Positions 10,457 through 24,506 are shown, counted from the first letter of the stretch. The stretch: DNA of 64,000 nucleotides from Rattus norvegicus (GCF_036323735.1 NC_086029.1:11455816-11519815), one strand, 5' to 3'. Numbers and translations are program-made. The notes: generated from the letters alone by a model not told the origin.

Positions 10457-11935
10457 GAATTCGGTTAGTTCCCAATAGGCCGCAGTAGTAATAAGTGGAC
10501 TGTTCGGGATATAGAAAAATTTTCACGAATGGAATCAAAATTTCTAGGCGAATTCAGTGAGTTCCCAATGGGACATGCTTGTATGAGTTTGCTTTTCAAT
10601 ATCGAGCAACATTTTAAGGAACGGAATCCAAGTATCATGGTTAATTGAGTAGATGCAAAATAGGATTCGCATGTAATAAGCTTGTTATTCAAGATAGAGC
10701 AACGTTTTAACGAACTGAAACACTGTTTCTTTGTGAATTCAGTTAGTTCCTAGTAGCCTGCTCTTGTAATATGTGTACTTTTAAAGATTTATAAAAATTT
10801 GGTGAGCCGAATCTGAGTAACATGGTGAATTCGGTTAGTTCCCAATAGGCCGCAGTAGTAATAAGTGGACTGTTCGGGATATAGAAAAATTTTCACGAAT
10901 GGAATCAAAATTTCTAGGCGAATTCAATGAGTTCCCAATGGGACATGCTTGTATGAGTTTGCTTTTCAATATCGAGCAACATTTTAAGGAACGGAATCCA
11001 AGTATCATGGTGAATTGAGTAGGTGCAAAATAGGATTCGCATGTAATAAGCTTGTTATTCAAGATAGAGCAACGTTTTAACGAACTGAAACACTGTTTCT
11101 TTGTGAATTCAGTTAGTTCCTAGTAGCCTGCTCTTGTAATATGTGTACTTCTAAAGATTTATAAAAATTTGGTGAGCAGAATCTGAGTAACATGGTGAAT
11201 TCGGTTAGTTCCCAATAGGCCGCAGTAGTTATAAGTGGACTGTTCGGGATATAGAAAAATTTTCACGAATGGAATCAAAATTTCTAGGCGAATTCAGTGA
11301 GTTCCCAATGGGACATGCTTGTATGAGTTTGCTTTTCATTATCGAGCAACATTTTAAGGAATGGAATCCAAGTATCATGGTGAATTGAGTAGGTGCAAAA
11401 TAGGATTCGCATGTAATAAGCTTGTTATTCAAGATAGAGCAACGTTTTAACGACTGAAACACTGTTTCTTTGTGAATTCACTTAGTTCCTAGTAGCCTGC
11501 ACTTGTAATATGTGTACTTTTAAAGATTTATAAAAATTTGGTGAGCCGAATCTGAGTAACATGGTGAATTCGGTTTGTTCCCAATAGGCCGCAGTAGTAA
11601 TAAGTGGACTGTTCGGGATATAGAAAAATTTTCACGAATGGAATCAAAATTTCTAGGCGAATTCAGTGAGTTCCCAATGGGACATGCTTGTATGAGTTTG
11701 CTTTTCAATATCGAACAACATTTTAAGGAACGGAATCAAAGTATCATGGTGAATTGAGTAGGTTCAAAATAGGATTCGCATGTAATAAGCTTGTTATTCA
11801 AGATAGAGCAACGTTTTAACGAACTGAAACACTGTTTCTTTGTGAATTCACTTAGTTCCTAGTAGCCTGCTCTTGTAATATGTGTACTTTTAAAGATTTA
11901 TAAAAATTTGGTGAGCCGAATCTGAGTAACATGGT
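10457..11935 (+). repeat. HOR segment P-A-S-T (M29-M32)
   Basis: Starts are 10457, 10827, 11197 and 11566. M29 is P-like (GGTTAATTG) but has CACGAATGG and a private GTAGATGC. M30 is plain class A. M31 is S with a private GGAATGGAATCC. M32 is T with a private GGAATCAAAGTATC, shared with the monomer at 13784. Confidence 0.75.
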
Positions 11936-14153
11936 GAATTCGGTTAGTTCCCAATAGGCCGCAGTAGTAATAAGTGGACTGTTCGGGATATAGAAAAATT
12001 TTCACAAATGGAATCAAAATTTCTAGGCGAATTCAGTGAGTTCCCAATGGGACATGCTTGTATGAGTTTGCTTTTCAATATCGAGCAACATTTTAAGGAA
12101 CGGAATCCAAGTATCATGGTTAATTGAGTAGGTGCAAAATAGGATTCGCATGTAATAAGCTTGTTATTCAAGATAGAGCAACGTTTTAACGAACTGAAAC
12201 ACTGTTTCTTTGTGAATTCAGTTAGTTCCTAGTAGCCTGCTCTTGTAATATGTGTACTTTTAAAGATTTATAAAAATTTGGTGAGCCGAATCTGAGTAAC
12301 ATGGTGAATTCGGTTAGTTCCCAATAGGCCGCAGTAGTTATAAGTGGACTGTTCGGGATATAGAAAAATTTTCACGAATGGAATCAAAATTTCTAGGCGA
12401 ATTCAGTGAGTTCCCAATGGGACATGCTTGTATGAGTTTGCTTTTCATTATCGAGCAACATTTTAAGGAACGGAATCCAAGTATCATGGTGAATTGAATA
12501 GGTGCAAAATAGGATTCGCATGTAATAAGCTTGTTATTCAAGATAGAGCAACGTTTTAACGACTGAAACACTGTTTCTTTGTGAATTCACTTAGTTCCTA
12601 GTAGCCTGCACTTGTAATATGTGTACTTTTAAAGATTTATAAAAATTTGGTGAGCCGAATCTGAGTAACATGGTGAATTCGGTTTGTTCCCAATAGGCCG
12701 CAGTAGTAATAAGTAGACTGTTCGGGATATAGAACAATTTTCACGAATGGAATCAAAATTTCTAGGCGAATTCAGTGAGTTCCCAATGGGACATGCTTGT
12801 ATGAGTTTGCTTTTCAATATCGAGCAACATTTTAAGGAACGGAATCCAAGTATCATGGTGAATTGAGTAGGTGCAAAATAGGATTCGCATGTAATAAGCT
12901 TGTTATTCAAGATAGAGCAACGTTTTAACGAACTGAAACACTGTTTCTTTGTGAATTCAGTTAGTTCCTAGTAGCCTGCTCTTGTAATATGTGTACTTCT
13001 AAAGATTTATAAAAATTTGGTGAGCCGAATCTGAGTAACATGGTGAATTCGGTTAGTTCCCAATAGGCCGCAGTAGTTATAAGTGGACTGTTCGGGATAT
13101 AGAAAAATTTTCACGAATGGAATCAAAATTTCTAGGCGAATTCAGTGAGTTCCCAATGGGACATGCTTGTATGAGTTTGCTTTTCATTATCGAGCAACAT
13201 TTTAAGGAACGGAATCCAAGTATCATGGTGAATTGAGTAGGTGCAAAATAGGATTCGCATGTAATAAGCTTGTTATTCAAGATAGAGCAATGTTTTAACG
13301 AACTGAAACACTGTTTCTTTGTGAATTCAGTTAGTTCCTAGTAGCCTGCTCTTGTAATATGTGTACTTCTAAAGATTTATAAAAATTTGGTGAGCCGAAT
13401 CTGAGTAACATGGTGAATTCGGTTAGTTCCCAATAGGCCGCAGTAGTTATCAGTGGACTGTTCGGGATATAGAAAAATTTTCACGAATGGAATCAAAATT
13501 TCTAGGCGAATTCAGTGAGTTCCCAATGGGACATGCTTGTATGAGTTTGCTTTTCATTATCGAGCAACATTTTAAGGAACGGAATCCAAGTATCATGGTG
13601 AATTGAGTAGGTGCAAAATAGGATTCGCATGTAATAAGCTTGTTATTCAAGATAGAGCAACGTTTTAACGACTGAAACACTGTTTCTTTGTGAATTCACT
13701 TAGTTCCTAGTAGCCTGCACTTGTAATATGTGTACTTTTAAAGATTTATAAAAATTTGGTGAGCCGAATCTGAGTAACATGGTGAATTCGGTTTGTTCCC
13801 AATAGGCCGCAGTAGTAATAAGTGGACTGTTCGGGATATAGAAAAATTTTCACGAATGGAATCAAAATTTCTAGGCGAATTCAGTGAGTTCCCAATGGGA
13901 CATGCTTGTATGAGTTTGCTTTTCAATATCGAACAACATTTTAAGGAACGGAATCAAAGTATCATGGTGAATTGAGTAGGTTCAAAATAGGATTCGCATG
14001 TAATAAGCTTGTTATTCAAGATAGAGCAACGTTTTAACGAACTGAAACACTGTTTCTTTGTGAATTCACTTAGTTCCTAGTAGCCTGCTCTTGTAATATG
14101 TGTACTTTTAAAGATTTATAAAAATTTGGTGAGCCGAATCTGAGTAACATGGT
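11936..14153 (+). repeat. HOR copy P-Q-R-S-S-T (M33-M38)
   Basis: Starts are 11936, 12306, 12675, 13045, 13415 and 13784. Two successive S monomers are present. The first (13045) is full length with ACGAACTG and a private CAATGTTTTAAC; the second (13415) has GTTATCAG and the ACGACTG loss. The T monomer shares GGAATCAAAGTATC with the one at 11566, supporting a six-monomer (2218-bp) duplication. Confidence 0.8.
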
Positions 14154-15632
14154 GAATTCGGTTAGTTCCCAATAGGCCGCAGTAGTAATAAGTGGACTGT
14201 TCGGGATATAGAAAAATTTTCACAAATGGAATCAAAATTTCTAGGCGAATTCAGTGAGTTCCCAATGGGACATGCTTGTATGAGTTTGCTTTTCAATATC
14301 GAGCAACATTTTAAGGAACGGAATCCAAGTATCATGGTTAATTGAGTAGGTGCAAAATAGGATTCGCATGTAATAAGCTTGTTATTCAAGATAGAGCAAC
14401 GTTTTAACGAACTGAAACACTGTTTCTTTGTGAATTCAGTTAGTTCCTAGTAGTCTGCACTTGTAATATGTGTACTTTTAAAGATTTATAAAAATTTGGT
14501 GAGCCGAATCTGAGTAACATGGTGAATTCGGTTTGTTCCCAATAGGCCGCAGTAGTAATAAGTAGACTGTTCGGGATATAGAACAATTTTCACGAATGGA
14601 ATCAAAATTTCTAGGCGAATTCAGTGAGTTCCCAATGGGACATGCTTGTATGAGTTTGCTTTTCAATATCGAGCAACATTTTAAGGAACGGAATCCAAGT
14701 ATCATGGTGAATTGAGTAGGTGCAAAATAGGATTCGCATGTAATAAGCTTGTTATTCAAGATAGAGCAACGTTTTAACGAACTGAAACACTGTTTCTTTG
14801 TGAATTCAGTTAGTTCCTAGTAGCCTGCTCTTGTAATATGTGTACTTCTAAAGATTTATAAAAATTTGGTGAGCCGAATCTGAGTAACATGGTGAATTCG
14901 GTTAGTTCCCAATAGGCCGCAGTAGTTATAAGTGGACTGTTCGGGATATAGAAAAATTTTCACGAATGGAATCAAAATTTCTAGGCGAATTCAGTGAGTT
15001 CCCAATGGGACATGCTTGTATGAGTTTGCTTTTCATTATCGAGCAACATTTTAAGGAACGGAATCCAAGTATCATGGTGAATTGAGTAGGTGCAAAATAG
15101 GATTCGCATGTAATAAGCTTGTTATTCAAGATAGAGCAACGTTTTAACGACTGAAACACTGTTTCTGTGTGAATTCACTTAGTTCCTAGTAGCCTGCACT
15201 TGTAATATGTGTACTTTTAAAGATTTATAAAAATTTGGTGAGCCGAATCTGAGTAACATGGTGAATTCGGTTTGTTCCCAATAGGCCGCAGTAGTAATAA
15301 GTGGACTGTTCGGGATATAGAAAAATTTTCACGAATGGAGTCAAAATTTCTAGGCGAATTCAGTGAGTTCCCAATGGTACTTGCTTGTATGAGTTTGCTT
15401 TTCAATATCGAACAACATTTTAAGGAACGGAATCCAAGTATCATGGTGAATTGAGTAGGTTCAAAATAGGATTCGCATGTAATAAGCTTGTTATTCAAGA
15501 TAGAGCAACGTTTTAACGAACTGAAACACTGTTTCTTTGTGAATTCAGTTAGTTCCTAGTAGTCTGCACTTGTAATATGTGTACTTTTAAAGATTTATAA
15601 AAATTTGGTGAGCCGAATCTGAGTAACATGGT
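14154..15632 (+). repeat. HOR copy P-R-S-T, Q lost at a chimeric junction (M39-M42)
   Basis: Starts are 14154, 14524, 14894 and 15263. P is followed directly by R. The S4 between them starts as the S4 that normally follows P (CAGTTAG) and ends as the one that precedes R (CTGCACT), with a private AGTCTGCAC. This is a visible exchange junction. T has the private change CCCAATGGTACTTGC. Confidence 0.85.
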
Positions 15633-16741
15633 GAATTCGGTTTGTTCCCAATAGGCCGCAGTAGTAATAAGTAGACTGTTCGGGATATAGAACAATTTTC
15701 ACGAATGGAATCAAAATTTCTAGGCGAATTCAGTGAGTTCCCAATGGGACATGCTTGTATGAGTTTGCTTTTCAATATCGAGCAACATTTTAAGGAACGG
15801 AATCCAAGTATCATGGTGAATTGAGTAGGTGCAAAATAGGATTCGCATGTAATAAGCTTGTTATTCAAGATAGAGCAACGTTTTAACGAACTGAAACACT
15901 GTTTCTTTGTGAATTCAGTTAGTTCCTAGTAGCCTGCTCTTGTAATATGTGTACTTCTAAAGATTTATAAAAATTTGGTGAGCCGAATCTGAGTAACATG
16001 GTGAATTCGGTTAGTTCCCAATAGGCCGCAGTAGTTATAAGTGGACTGTTCGGGATATAGAAAAATTTTCACGAATGGAATCAAAATTTCTAGGCGAATT
16101 CAGTGAGTTCCCAATGGGACATGCTTGTATGAGTTTGCTTTTCATTATCGAGCAACATTTTAAGGAACGGAATCCAAGTATCATGGTGAATTGAGTAGGT
16201 GCAAAATAGGATTCGCATGTAATAAGCTTGTTATTCAAGATAGAGCAACGTTTTAACGACTGAAACACTGTTTCTGTGTGAATTCACTTAGTTCCTAGTA
16301 GCCTGCACTTGTAATATGTGTACTTTTAAAGATTTATAAAAATTTGGTGAGCCGAATCTGAGTAACATGGTGAATTCGGTTTGTTCCCAATAGGCCGCAG
16401 TAGTAATAAGTGGACTGTTCGGGATATAGAAAAATTTTCACGAATGGAGTCAAAATTTCTAGGCGAATTCAGTGAGTTCCCAATGGGACATGCTTGTATG
16501 AGTTTGCTTTTCAATATCGAACAACATTTTAAGGAACGGAATCCAAGTATCATGGTGAATTGAGTAGGTTCAAAATAGGATTCGCATGTAATAAGCTTGT
16601 TATTCAAGATAGAGCAACGTTTTAACGAACTGAAACACTGTTTCTTTGTGAATTCACTTAGTTCCTAGTAGCCTGCTCTTGTAATATGTGTACTTTTAAA
16701 GATTTATAAAAATTTGGTGAGCCGAATCTGAGTAACATGAT
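15633..16741 (+). repeat. HOR copy R-S-T, 1109-bp trimer duplicate (M43-M45)
   Basis: Starts are 15633, 16003 and 16372. It repeats 14524-15632 with an offset of 1109 and is preceded by the same AGTCTGCAC variant S4, so the junction seen before the monomer at 14524 was copied along with the trimer. The T here lacks the GGTACTTGC change of the previous T. Confidence 0.85.
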
Positions 16742-18589
16742 GAATTCGGTTAGTTCCCAATAGGCCGCAGTAGTAATAAGTGGACTCTTCGGGATATAGA
16801 AAAATTTTCACAAATGGAATCAAAATTTCTAGGCGAATTCAGTGAGTTCCCAATGGGACATGCTTGTATGAGTTTGCTTTTCAATATCGAGCAACATTTT
16901 AAGGAACGGAATCCAAGTATCATGGTTAATTGAGTAGGTGCAAAATAGGATTCGCATGTAATAAGCTTGTTATTCAAGATAGAGCAACGTTTTAACGAAC
17001 TGAAACACTGTTTCTTTGTGAATTCAGTTAGTTCCTAGTAGCCTGCTCTTGTAATATGTGTACTTTTAAAGATTTATAAAAATTTGGTGAGCCGAATCTG
17101 AGTAACATGGTGAATTCGGTTAGTTCCCAATAGGCCGCAGTAGTTATAAGTGGACTGTTCGGGATATAGAAAAATTTTCACGAATGGAATCAAAATTTCT
17201 AGGCGAATTCAGTGAGTTCCCAATGGGACATGCTTGTATGAGTTTGCTTTTCATTATCGAGCAACATTTTAAGGAACGGAATCCAAGTATCATGGTGAAT
17301 TGAATAGGTGCAAAATAGGATTCGCATGTAATAAGCTTGTTATTCAAGATAGAGCAACGTTTTAACGACTGAAACACTGTTTCTTTGTGAATTCACTTAG
17401 TTCCTAGTAGCCTGCACTTGTAATATGTGTACTTTTAAAGATTTATAAAAATTTGGTGAGCCGAATCTGAGTAACATGGTGAATTCGGTTTGTTCCCAAT
17501 AGGCCGCAGTAGTAATAAGTAGACTGTTCGGGATATAGAACAATTTTCACGAATGGAATCAAAATTTCTAGGCGAATTCAGTGAGTTCCCAATGGGACAT
17601 GCTTGTATGAGTTTGCTTTTCAATATCGAGCAACATTTTAAGGAACGGAATCCAATTATCATGGTGAATTGAGTAGGTGCAAAATAGGATTCGCATGTAA
17701 TAAGCTTGTTATTCAAGATAGAGCAACGTTTTAACGAACTGAAACACTGTTTCTTTGTGAATTCAGTTAGTTCCTAGTAGCCTGCTCTTGTAATATGTGT
17801 ACTTTTAAAGATTTATAAAAATTTGGTGAGCCGAATCTGAGTAACATGGTGAATTCGGTTAGTTCCCAATAGGCCGCAGTAGTTATAAGTGGACTGTTCG
17901 GGATATAGAAAAATTTTCACGAATGGAATCAAAATTTCTAGGCGAATTCAGTGAGTTCCCAATGGGACCTGCTTGTATGAGTTTGCTTTTCATTATCGAG
18001 CAACATTTTAAGGAACGGAATCCAAGTATCATGGTGAATTGAGTAGGTGCAAAATAGCATTCGCATGTAATAAGCTTGTTATTCAAGATAGAGCAACGTT
18101 TTAACGACTGAAACACTGTTTCTTTGTGAATTCACTTAGTTCCTAGTAGCCTGCACTTGTAATATGTGTACTTTTAAAGATTTATAAAAATTTGGTGAGC
18201 CGAATCTGAGTAACATGGTGAATTCGGTTTGTTCCCAATAGGCCGCAGTAGTAATAAGTGGACTGTTCGGGATATAGAAAAATTTTCACGAATGGAGTCA
18301 AAATTTCTAGGCGAATTCAGTGAGTTCCCAATGGGACATGCTTGTATGAGTTTGCTTTTCAATATCGAACAACATTTTAAGGAACGGAATCCAAGTATCA
18401 TGGTGAATTGAGTAGGTTCAAAATAGGATTCGCATGTAATAAGCTTGTTATTCAAGATTGAGCAACGTTTTAACGAACTGAAACACTGTTTCTTTGTGAA
18501 TTCACTTAGTTCCTAGTAGCCTGCTCTTGTAATATGTGTACTTTTAAAGATTTATAAAAATTTGGTGAGCCGAATCTGAGTAACATGGT
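16742..18589 (+). repeat. HOR copy P-Q-R-S-T, 1848 bp (M46-M50)
   Basis: Starts are 16742, 17112, 17481, 17851 and 18220. This is the last complete P-Q-R-S-T copy. P has a private GGACTCTTCGGG; S has GGGACCTGC and ATAGCATTCGC. The array changes composition after this block. Confidence 0.85.
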
Positions 18590-21177
18590 GAATTCGGTTA
18601 GTTCCCAATAGGCCGCAGTAGTAATAAGTGGGTTGTTCGGGATATAGAAAAATTTTCACGAATGGAATCAAAATTTCTAGGCGAATTCAGTGAGTTCCCA
18701 ATGGGACATGCTTGTATGAGTTTGCTTTTCAATATCGAGCAACATTTTAAGGAACGGAATCCAAGTATCATGGTTAATTGAGTAGGTGCAAAATAGGATT
18801 CGCATGTAATAAGCTTGTTATTCAAGATAGAGCAACGTTTTAACGAACTGAAACACTGTTTCTTTGTGAATTCAGTTAGTTCCTAGTAGCCTGCTCTTGT
18901 AATATGTGTACTTTTAAAGATTTATAAAAATTTGGTGAGCCGAATCTGAGTAACATGGTGAATTCGGTTAGTTCCCAATAGGCCGCAGTAGTTATAAGTG
19001 GACTGTTCGGGATATAGAAAAATTTTCACGAATGGAATCAAAATTTCTAGGCGAATTCAGTGATTTCCCAATGGGATATGCTTGTATGAGTTTGCTCTTC
19101 AATATCGAGCAACATTTTAAGGAACGGAATCCAAGTATCATGGTGAATTGAGTAGGTTCCCAATAGGATTCGCATGTAATAAGCTTGTTATTCAAGATAG
19201 AGCAACGTTTTAACGAACTGAAACACTGTTTCTTTGTGAATTCAGTTAGTTCCTAGTAGCCTGCTCTTGTAATATGTGTACTTTTAAAGATTTATAAAAA
19301 TTTGGTGAGCCGAATCTGAGTAACATGGTGAATTCGGTTAGTTCCCAATAGGCCGCAGTAGTAATAAGTGGACTGTTCGGGATATAGAAAAATTTTCACG
19401 AATGGAATCAAAATTTCTAGGCGAATTCAGTGAGTTCCCAATGGGACATGCTTGTATGAGTTTGCTTTTCAATATCGAGCAACATTTTAAGGAACGGAAT
19501 CCAAGTATCATGGTGAATTGAGTAGGTGCAAAATAGGATTCGCATGTAATAAGCATGTTATTCAAGATAGAGCAACGTTTTAACGAACTGAAACACTGTT
19601 TCTTTGTGAATTCAGTTAGTTCCTAGTAGCCTGCTCTTGTAATATGTGTACTTTTAAAGATTTATAAAAATTTGGTGAGCCGAATCTGAGTAACATGGTG
19701 AATTCGGTTAGTTCCCAATAGGCCGCAGTAGTTATAAGTGGACTGTTCGGGATATAGAAAAATTTTCACGAATGGAATCAAAATTTCTAGGCGAATTCAG
19801 TGAGTTCCCAATGGGACATGCTTGTATGAGTTTGCTTTTCATTATCGAGCAACATTTTAAGGAACGGAATCCAAGTATCATGGTGAATTGAATAGGTGCA
19901 AAATAGGATTCGCATGTAATAAGCTTGTTATTCAAGATAGAGCAACGTTTTAACGACTGAAACACTGTTTCTTTGTGAATTCACTTAGTTCCTAGTAGCC
20001 TGCACTTGTAATATGTGTACTTTTAAAGATTTATAAAAATTTGGTGAGCCGAATCTGAGTAACATGGTGAATTCGGTTTGTTCCCAATAGGCCGCAGTAG
20101 TAATAAGTGGACTGTTCGGGATATAGAACAATTTTCACGAATGGAATCAAAATTTCTAGGCGAATTCAGTGAGTTCCCAATGGGACATGCTTGTATGAGT
20201 TTGCTTTTCAATATCGAGCAACATTTTAAGGAACGGAATCCAAGTATCATGGTGAATTGAGTAGGTGCAAAATAGGATTCGCATGTAATAAGCTTGTTAT
20301 TCAAGATAGAGCAACGTTTTAACGAACTGAAACACTGTTTCTTTGTGAATTCAGTTAGTTCCTAGTAGCCTGCTCTTGTAATATGTGTACTTTTAAAGAT
20401 TTATAAAAATTTGGTGAGCCGAATCTGAGTAACATGGTGAATTCGGTTAGTTCCCAATAGGCCGCAGTAGTTATAAGTGGACTGTTCGGGATATAGAAAA
20501 ATTTTCACGAATGGAATCAAAATTTCTAGGCGAATTCAGTGAGTTCCCAATGGGACATGCTTGTATGAGTTTGCTTTTCATTATCGAACAACATTTTAAG
20601 GAACGGAATCCAAGTATCATGGTGAATTGAGTAGGTGCAAAATAGGATTCGCATGTAATAAGCTTGTTATTCAAGATAGAGCAACGTTTTAACGACTGAA
20701 ACACTGTTTCTTTGTGAATTCACTTAGTTCCTAGTAGCCTGCACTTGTAATATGTGTACTTTTAAAGATTTATAAAAATTTGGTGAGCCGAATCTGAGTA
20801 ACATGGTGAATTCGGTTTGTTCCCAATAGGCCGCAGTAGTAATAAGTGGACTGTTCGGGATATAGAAAAATTTTCACGAATGAAATCAAAATTTCTAGGC
20901 GAATTCAGTGAGTTCCCAATGGGACATGCTTGTATGAGTTTGCTTTTCAATATCGAACAACATTTTAAGGAACGGAATCCAAGTATCATGGTGAATTGAG
21001 TAGGTTCAAAATAGGATTCGCATGTAATAAGCTTGTTATTCAAGATAGAGCAACGTTTTAACGAACTGAAACACTGTTTCTTTGTGAATTCAGTTAGTTC
21101 CTAGTAGCCTGCTCTTGTAATATGTGTACTTTTAAAGATTTATAAAAATTTGGTGAGCCGAATCTGAGTAACTTGGT
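18590..21177 (+). repeat. Domain A2 HOR P-W-A-Q-R-S-T (M51-M57)
   Basis: Starts are 18590, 18960, 19330, 19700, 20069, 20439 and 20808. Class W (18960) has GTTATAAG, GTGATTTCCC, GGGATATGC, CTCTTCAATATC and S3 GTTCCCAATAGG. M53 has AAGCATG in place of HindIII. M54-M55 are Q-R with GTGGACTG and GAACAATTTTC; they are the apparent twin of the Q-R pair at 37077-37815. M51 has a private GTGGGTTGTTCGGG. Confidence 0.8.
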
Positions 21178-22657
21178 GAATTCGGTTAGTTCCCAATAGG
21201 CCGCAGTAGTAATAAGTGGACTGTTCGGGATATAGAAAAATTTTCACGAATGGAATCAAAATTTCTAGGCGAATTCAGTGAGTTCCCAATGGGACATGCT
21301 TGTATGAGTTTGCTTTTCAATATCGAGCAACATTTTAAGGAACGGAATCCAAGTATCATGGTGAATTGAGTAGGTGCAAAATAGGATTCGCATGTAATAA
21401 GCTTGTTATTCAAGATAGAGCAACGTTTTAACGAACTGAAACACTGTTTCTTTGTGAATTCAGTTAGTTCCTAGTAGCCTGCTCTTGTAATATGTGTACT
21501 TTTAAAGATTTATAAAAATTTGGTGAGCCGAATCTGAGTAACATGGTGAATTCGGTTAGTTCCCAATAGGCCGCAGTAGTAATAAGTGGACTGTTCGGGA
21601 TATAGAAAAATTTTCACGAATGGAATCAAAATTTCTAGGCGAATTCAGTGAGTTCCCAATGGGACATGCTTGTATGAGTTTGCTTTTCAATATCGAGCAA
21701 CATTTTAAGGAACGGAATCCAAGTATCATGGTGAATTGAGTAGGTGCAAAATAGGATTCGCATGTAATAAGCTTGTTATTCAAGATAGAGCAACGTTTTA
21801 ACGAACTGAAACACTGTTTCTTTGTGAATTCAGTTAGTTCCTAGTAGCCTGCTCTTGTAATATGTGTACTTTTAAAGATTTATAAAAATTTGGTGAGCCG
21901 AATCTGAGTAACATGGTGAATTCGGTTAGTTCCCAATAGGCCGCAGTAGTTATAAGTGGACTGTTCGGGATATAGAAAAATTTTCACGAATGGAATCAAA
22001 ATTTTTAGGCGAATTCAGTGAGTTCCCAATGGGACATGCTTGTATGAGTTTGCTTTTCATTATCGAGCAACATTTTAAGGAACGGAATCCAAGTATCATG
22101 GTGAATTGAGTAGGTGCAAAATAGGATTCGCATGTAATAAGCTTGTTATTCAAGATAGAGCAACGTTTTAACGAACTGAAACACTGTTTCTTTGTGAATT
22201 CACTTAGTTCCTAGTAGCCTGCACTTGTAATATGTGTACTTTTAAAGATTTATAAAAATTTGGTGAGCTGAATCTGAGTAACATGGTGAATTCGGTTTGT
22301 TCCCAATAGGCCGCAGTAGTAATAAGTGGACTGTTCGGGATATAGAAAAATTTTCACGAATGGAGTCAAAATTTCTAGGCGAATTCAGTGAGTTCCCAAT
22401 GGAACATGCTTGTATGAGTTTGCTTTTCAATATCGAACAACATTTTAAGGAACGGAATCCAAGTATCATGGTGAATTGAGTAGGTTCAAAATAGGATTCG
22501 CATGTAATAAGCTTGTTATTCAAGATAGAGCAACGTTTTAACGAACTGAAACACTGTTTCTTTGTGAATTCACTTAGTTCCTAGTAGCCTGCTCTTGTAA
22601 TATGTGTACTTTTAAAGATTTATAAAAATTTGGTGAGCCGAATCTGAGTAACATGGT
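21178..22657 (+). repeat. Domain A2 segment A-A-S-T (M58-M61)
   Basis: Starts are 21178, 21548, 21918 and 22288. Two plain monomers stand in tandem, then S at full length (ACGAACTG, private AAATTTTTAGG), then T with a private ATGGAACATGC. Confidence 0.75.
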
Positions 22658-24506
22658 GAATTCGGTTAGTTCCCAATAGGCCGCAGTAGTAATAAGTGGA
22701 CTGTTCGGGATATAGAAAAATTTTCACGAATGGAATCAAAATTTCTAGGCGAATTCAGTGAGTTCCCAATGGGACATGCTTGTATGAGTTTGCTTTTCAA
22801 TATCGAGCAACATTTTAAGGAACGGAATCCAAGTATCATGGTTAATTGAGTAGGTGCAAAATAGGATTCGCATGTAATAAGCTTGTTATTCAAGATAGAG
22901 CAACGTTTTAACGAACTGAAACACTGTTTCTTTGTGAATTCAGTTAGTTCCTAGTAGCCTGCTCTTGTAATATGTGTACTTTTAAAGATTTATAAAAATT
23001 TGGTGAGCCGAATCTGAGTAACATGGTGAATTCGGTTAGTTCCCAATAGGCCGCAGTAGTTATAAGTGGACTGTTCGGGATATAGAAAAATTTTCACGAA
23101 TGGAATCAAAATTTCTAGGCGAATTCAGTGATTTCCCAATGGGATATGCTTGTATGAGTTTGCTCTTCAATATCGAGCAACATTTTAAGGAACGGAATCC
23201 AAGTATCATGGTGAATTGAGTAGGTTCCCAATAGGATTCGCATGTAATAAGCTTGTTATTCAAGATAGAGCAACGTTTTAACGAACTGAAACACTGTTTC
23301 TTTGTGAATTCAGTTAGTTCCTAGTAGCCTGCTCTTGTAATATGTGTACTTTTAAAGATTTATAAAAATTTGGTGAGCCGAATCTGAGTAACATGGTGAA
23401 TTCGGTTAGTTCCCAATAGGCCGCAGTAGTAATAAGTGGACTGTTCGGGATATAGAAAAATTTTCACGAATGGAATCAAAATTTCTAGGCGAATTCAGTG
23501 AGTTCCCAATGGGACATGCTTGTATGATTTTGCTTTTCAATATCGAGCAACATTTTAAGGAACGGAATCCAAGTATCATGGTGAATTGAGTAGGTGCAAA
23601 ATAGGATTCGCATGTAATAAGCTTGTTATTCAAGATAGAGCAACGTTTTAACGAACTGAAACACTGTTTCTTTGTGAATTCAGTTAGTTCCTAGTAGCCT
23701 GCTCTTGTAATATGTGTACTTTTAAAGATTTATAAAAATTTGGTGAGCCGAATCTGAGTAACATGGTGAATTAGGTTAGTTCCCAATAGGCCGCAGTAGT
23801 TATAAGTGGACTGTTCGGGATATAGAAAAATTTTCACGAATGGAATCAAAATTTCTAGGCGAATTCAGTGAGTTCCCAATGGGACATGCTTGTATGAGTT
23901 TGCTTTTCATTATCGAGCAACATTTTAAGGAACGGAATCCAAGTATCATGGTGAATTGAGTAGGTGCAAAATAAAATTCGCATGTAATAAGCTTGTTATT
24001 CAAGATAGAGCAACGTTTTAACGACTGAAACACTGTTTCTTTGTGAATTCACTTAGTTCCTAGTAGCCTGCACTTGTAATATGTGTACTTTTAAAGATTT
24101 ATAAAAATTTGGTGAGCCGAATCTGAGTAACATGGTGAATTCGGTTTGTTCCCAATAGGCCGCAGTAGTAATAAGTGGACTGTTCGGGATATAGAAAAAT
24201 TTTCACGAATGGAATCAAAATTTCTAGGCGAATTCAGTGAGTTCCCAATGGGACATGCTTGTATGAGTTTGCTTTTCAATATCGAACAACATTTTAAGGA
24301 ACGGAATCCAAGTATCATGGTGAATTGAGTAGGTTCAAAATAGGATTCGCATGTAATAAGCTTGTTATTCAAGATAGAGCAACGTTTTAACGAACTGAAA
24401 CACTGTTTCTTTGTGAATTCACTTAGTTCCTAGTAGCCTGCTCTTGTAATATGTGTACTTTTAAAGATTTATAAAAATTTGGTGAGCCGAATCTGAGTAA
24501 CATGGT
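22658..24506 (+). repeat. Domain A2 HOR P-W-A-S-T (M62-M66)
   Basis: Starts are 22658, 23028, 23398, 23768 and 24137. This is a clean five-monomer A2 unit. S at 23768 begins GAATTAGG, so its first EcoRI site is lost, and it has ATAAAATTCGC. Confidence 0.8.
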
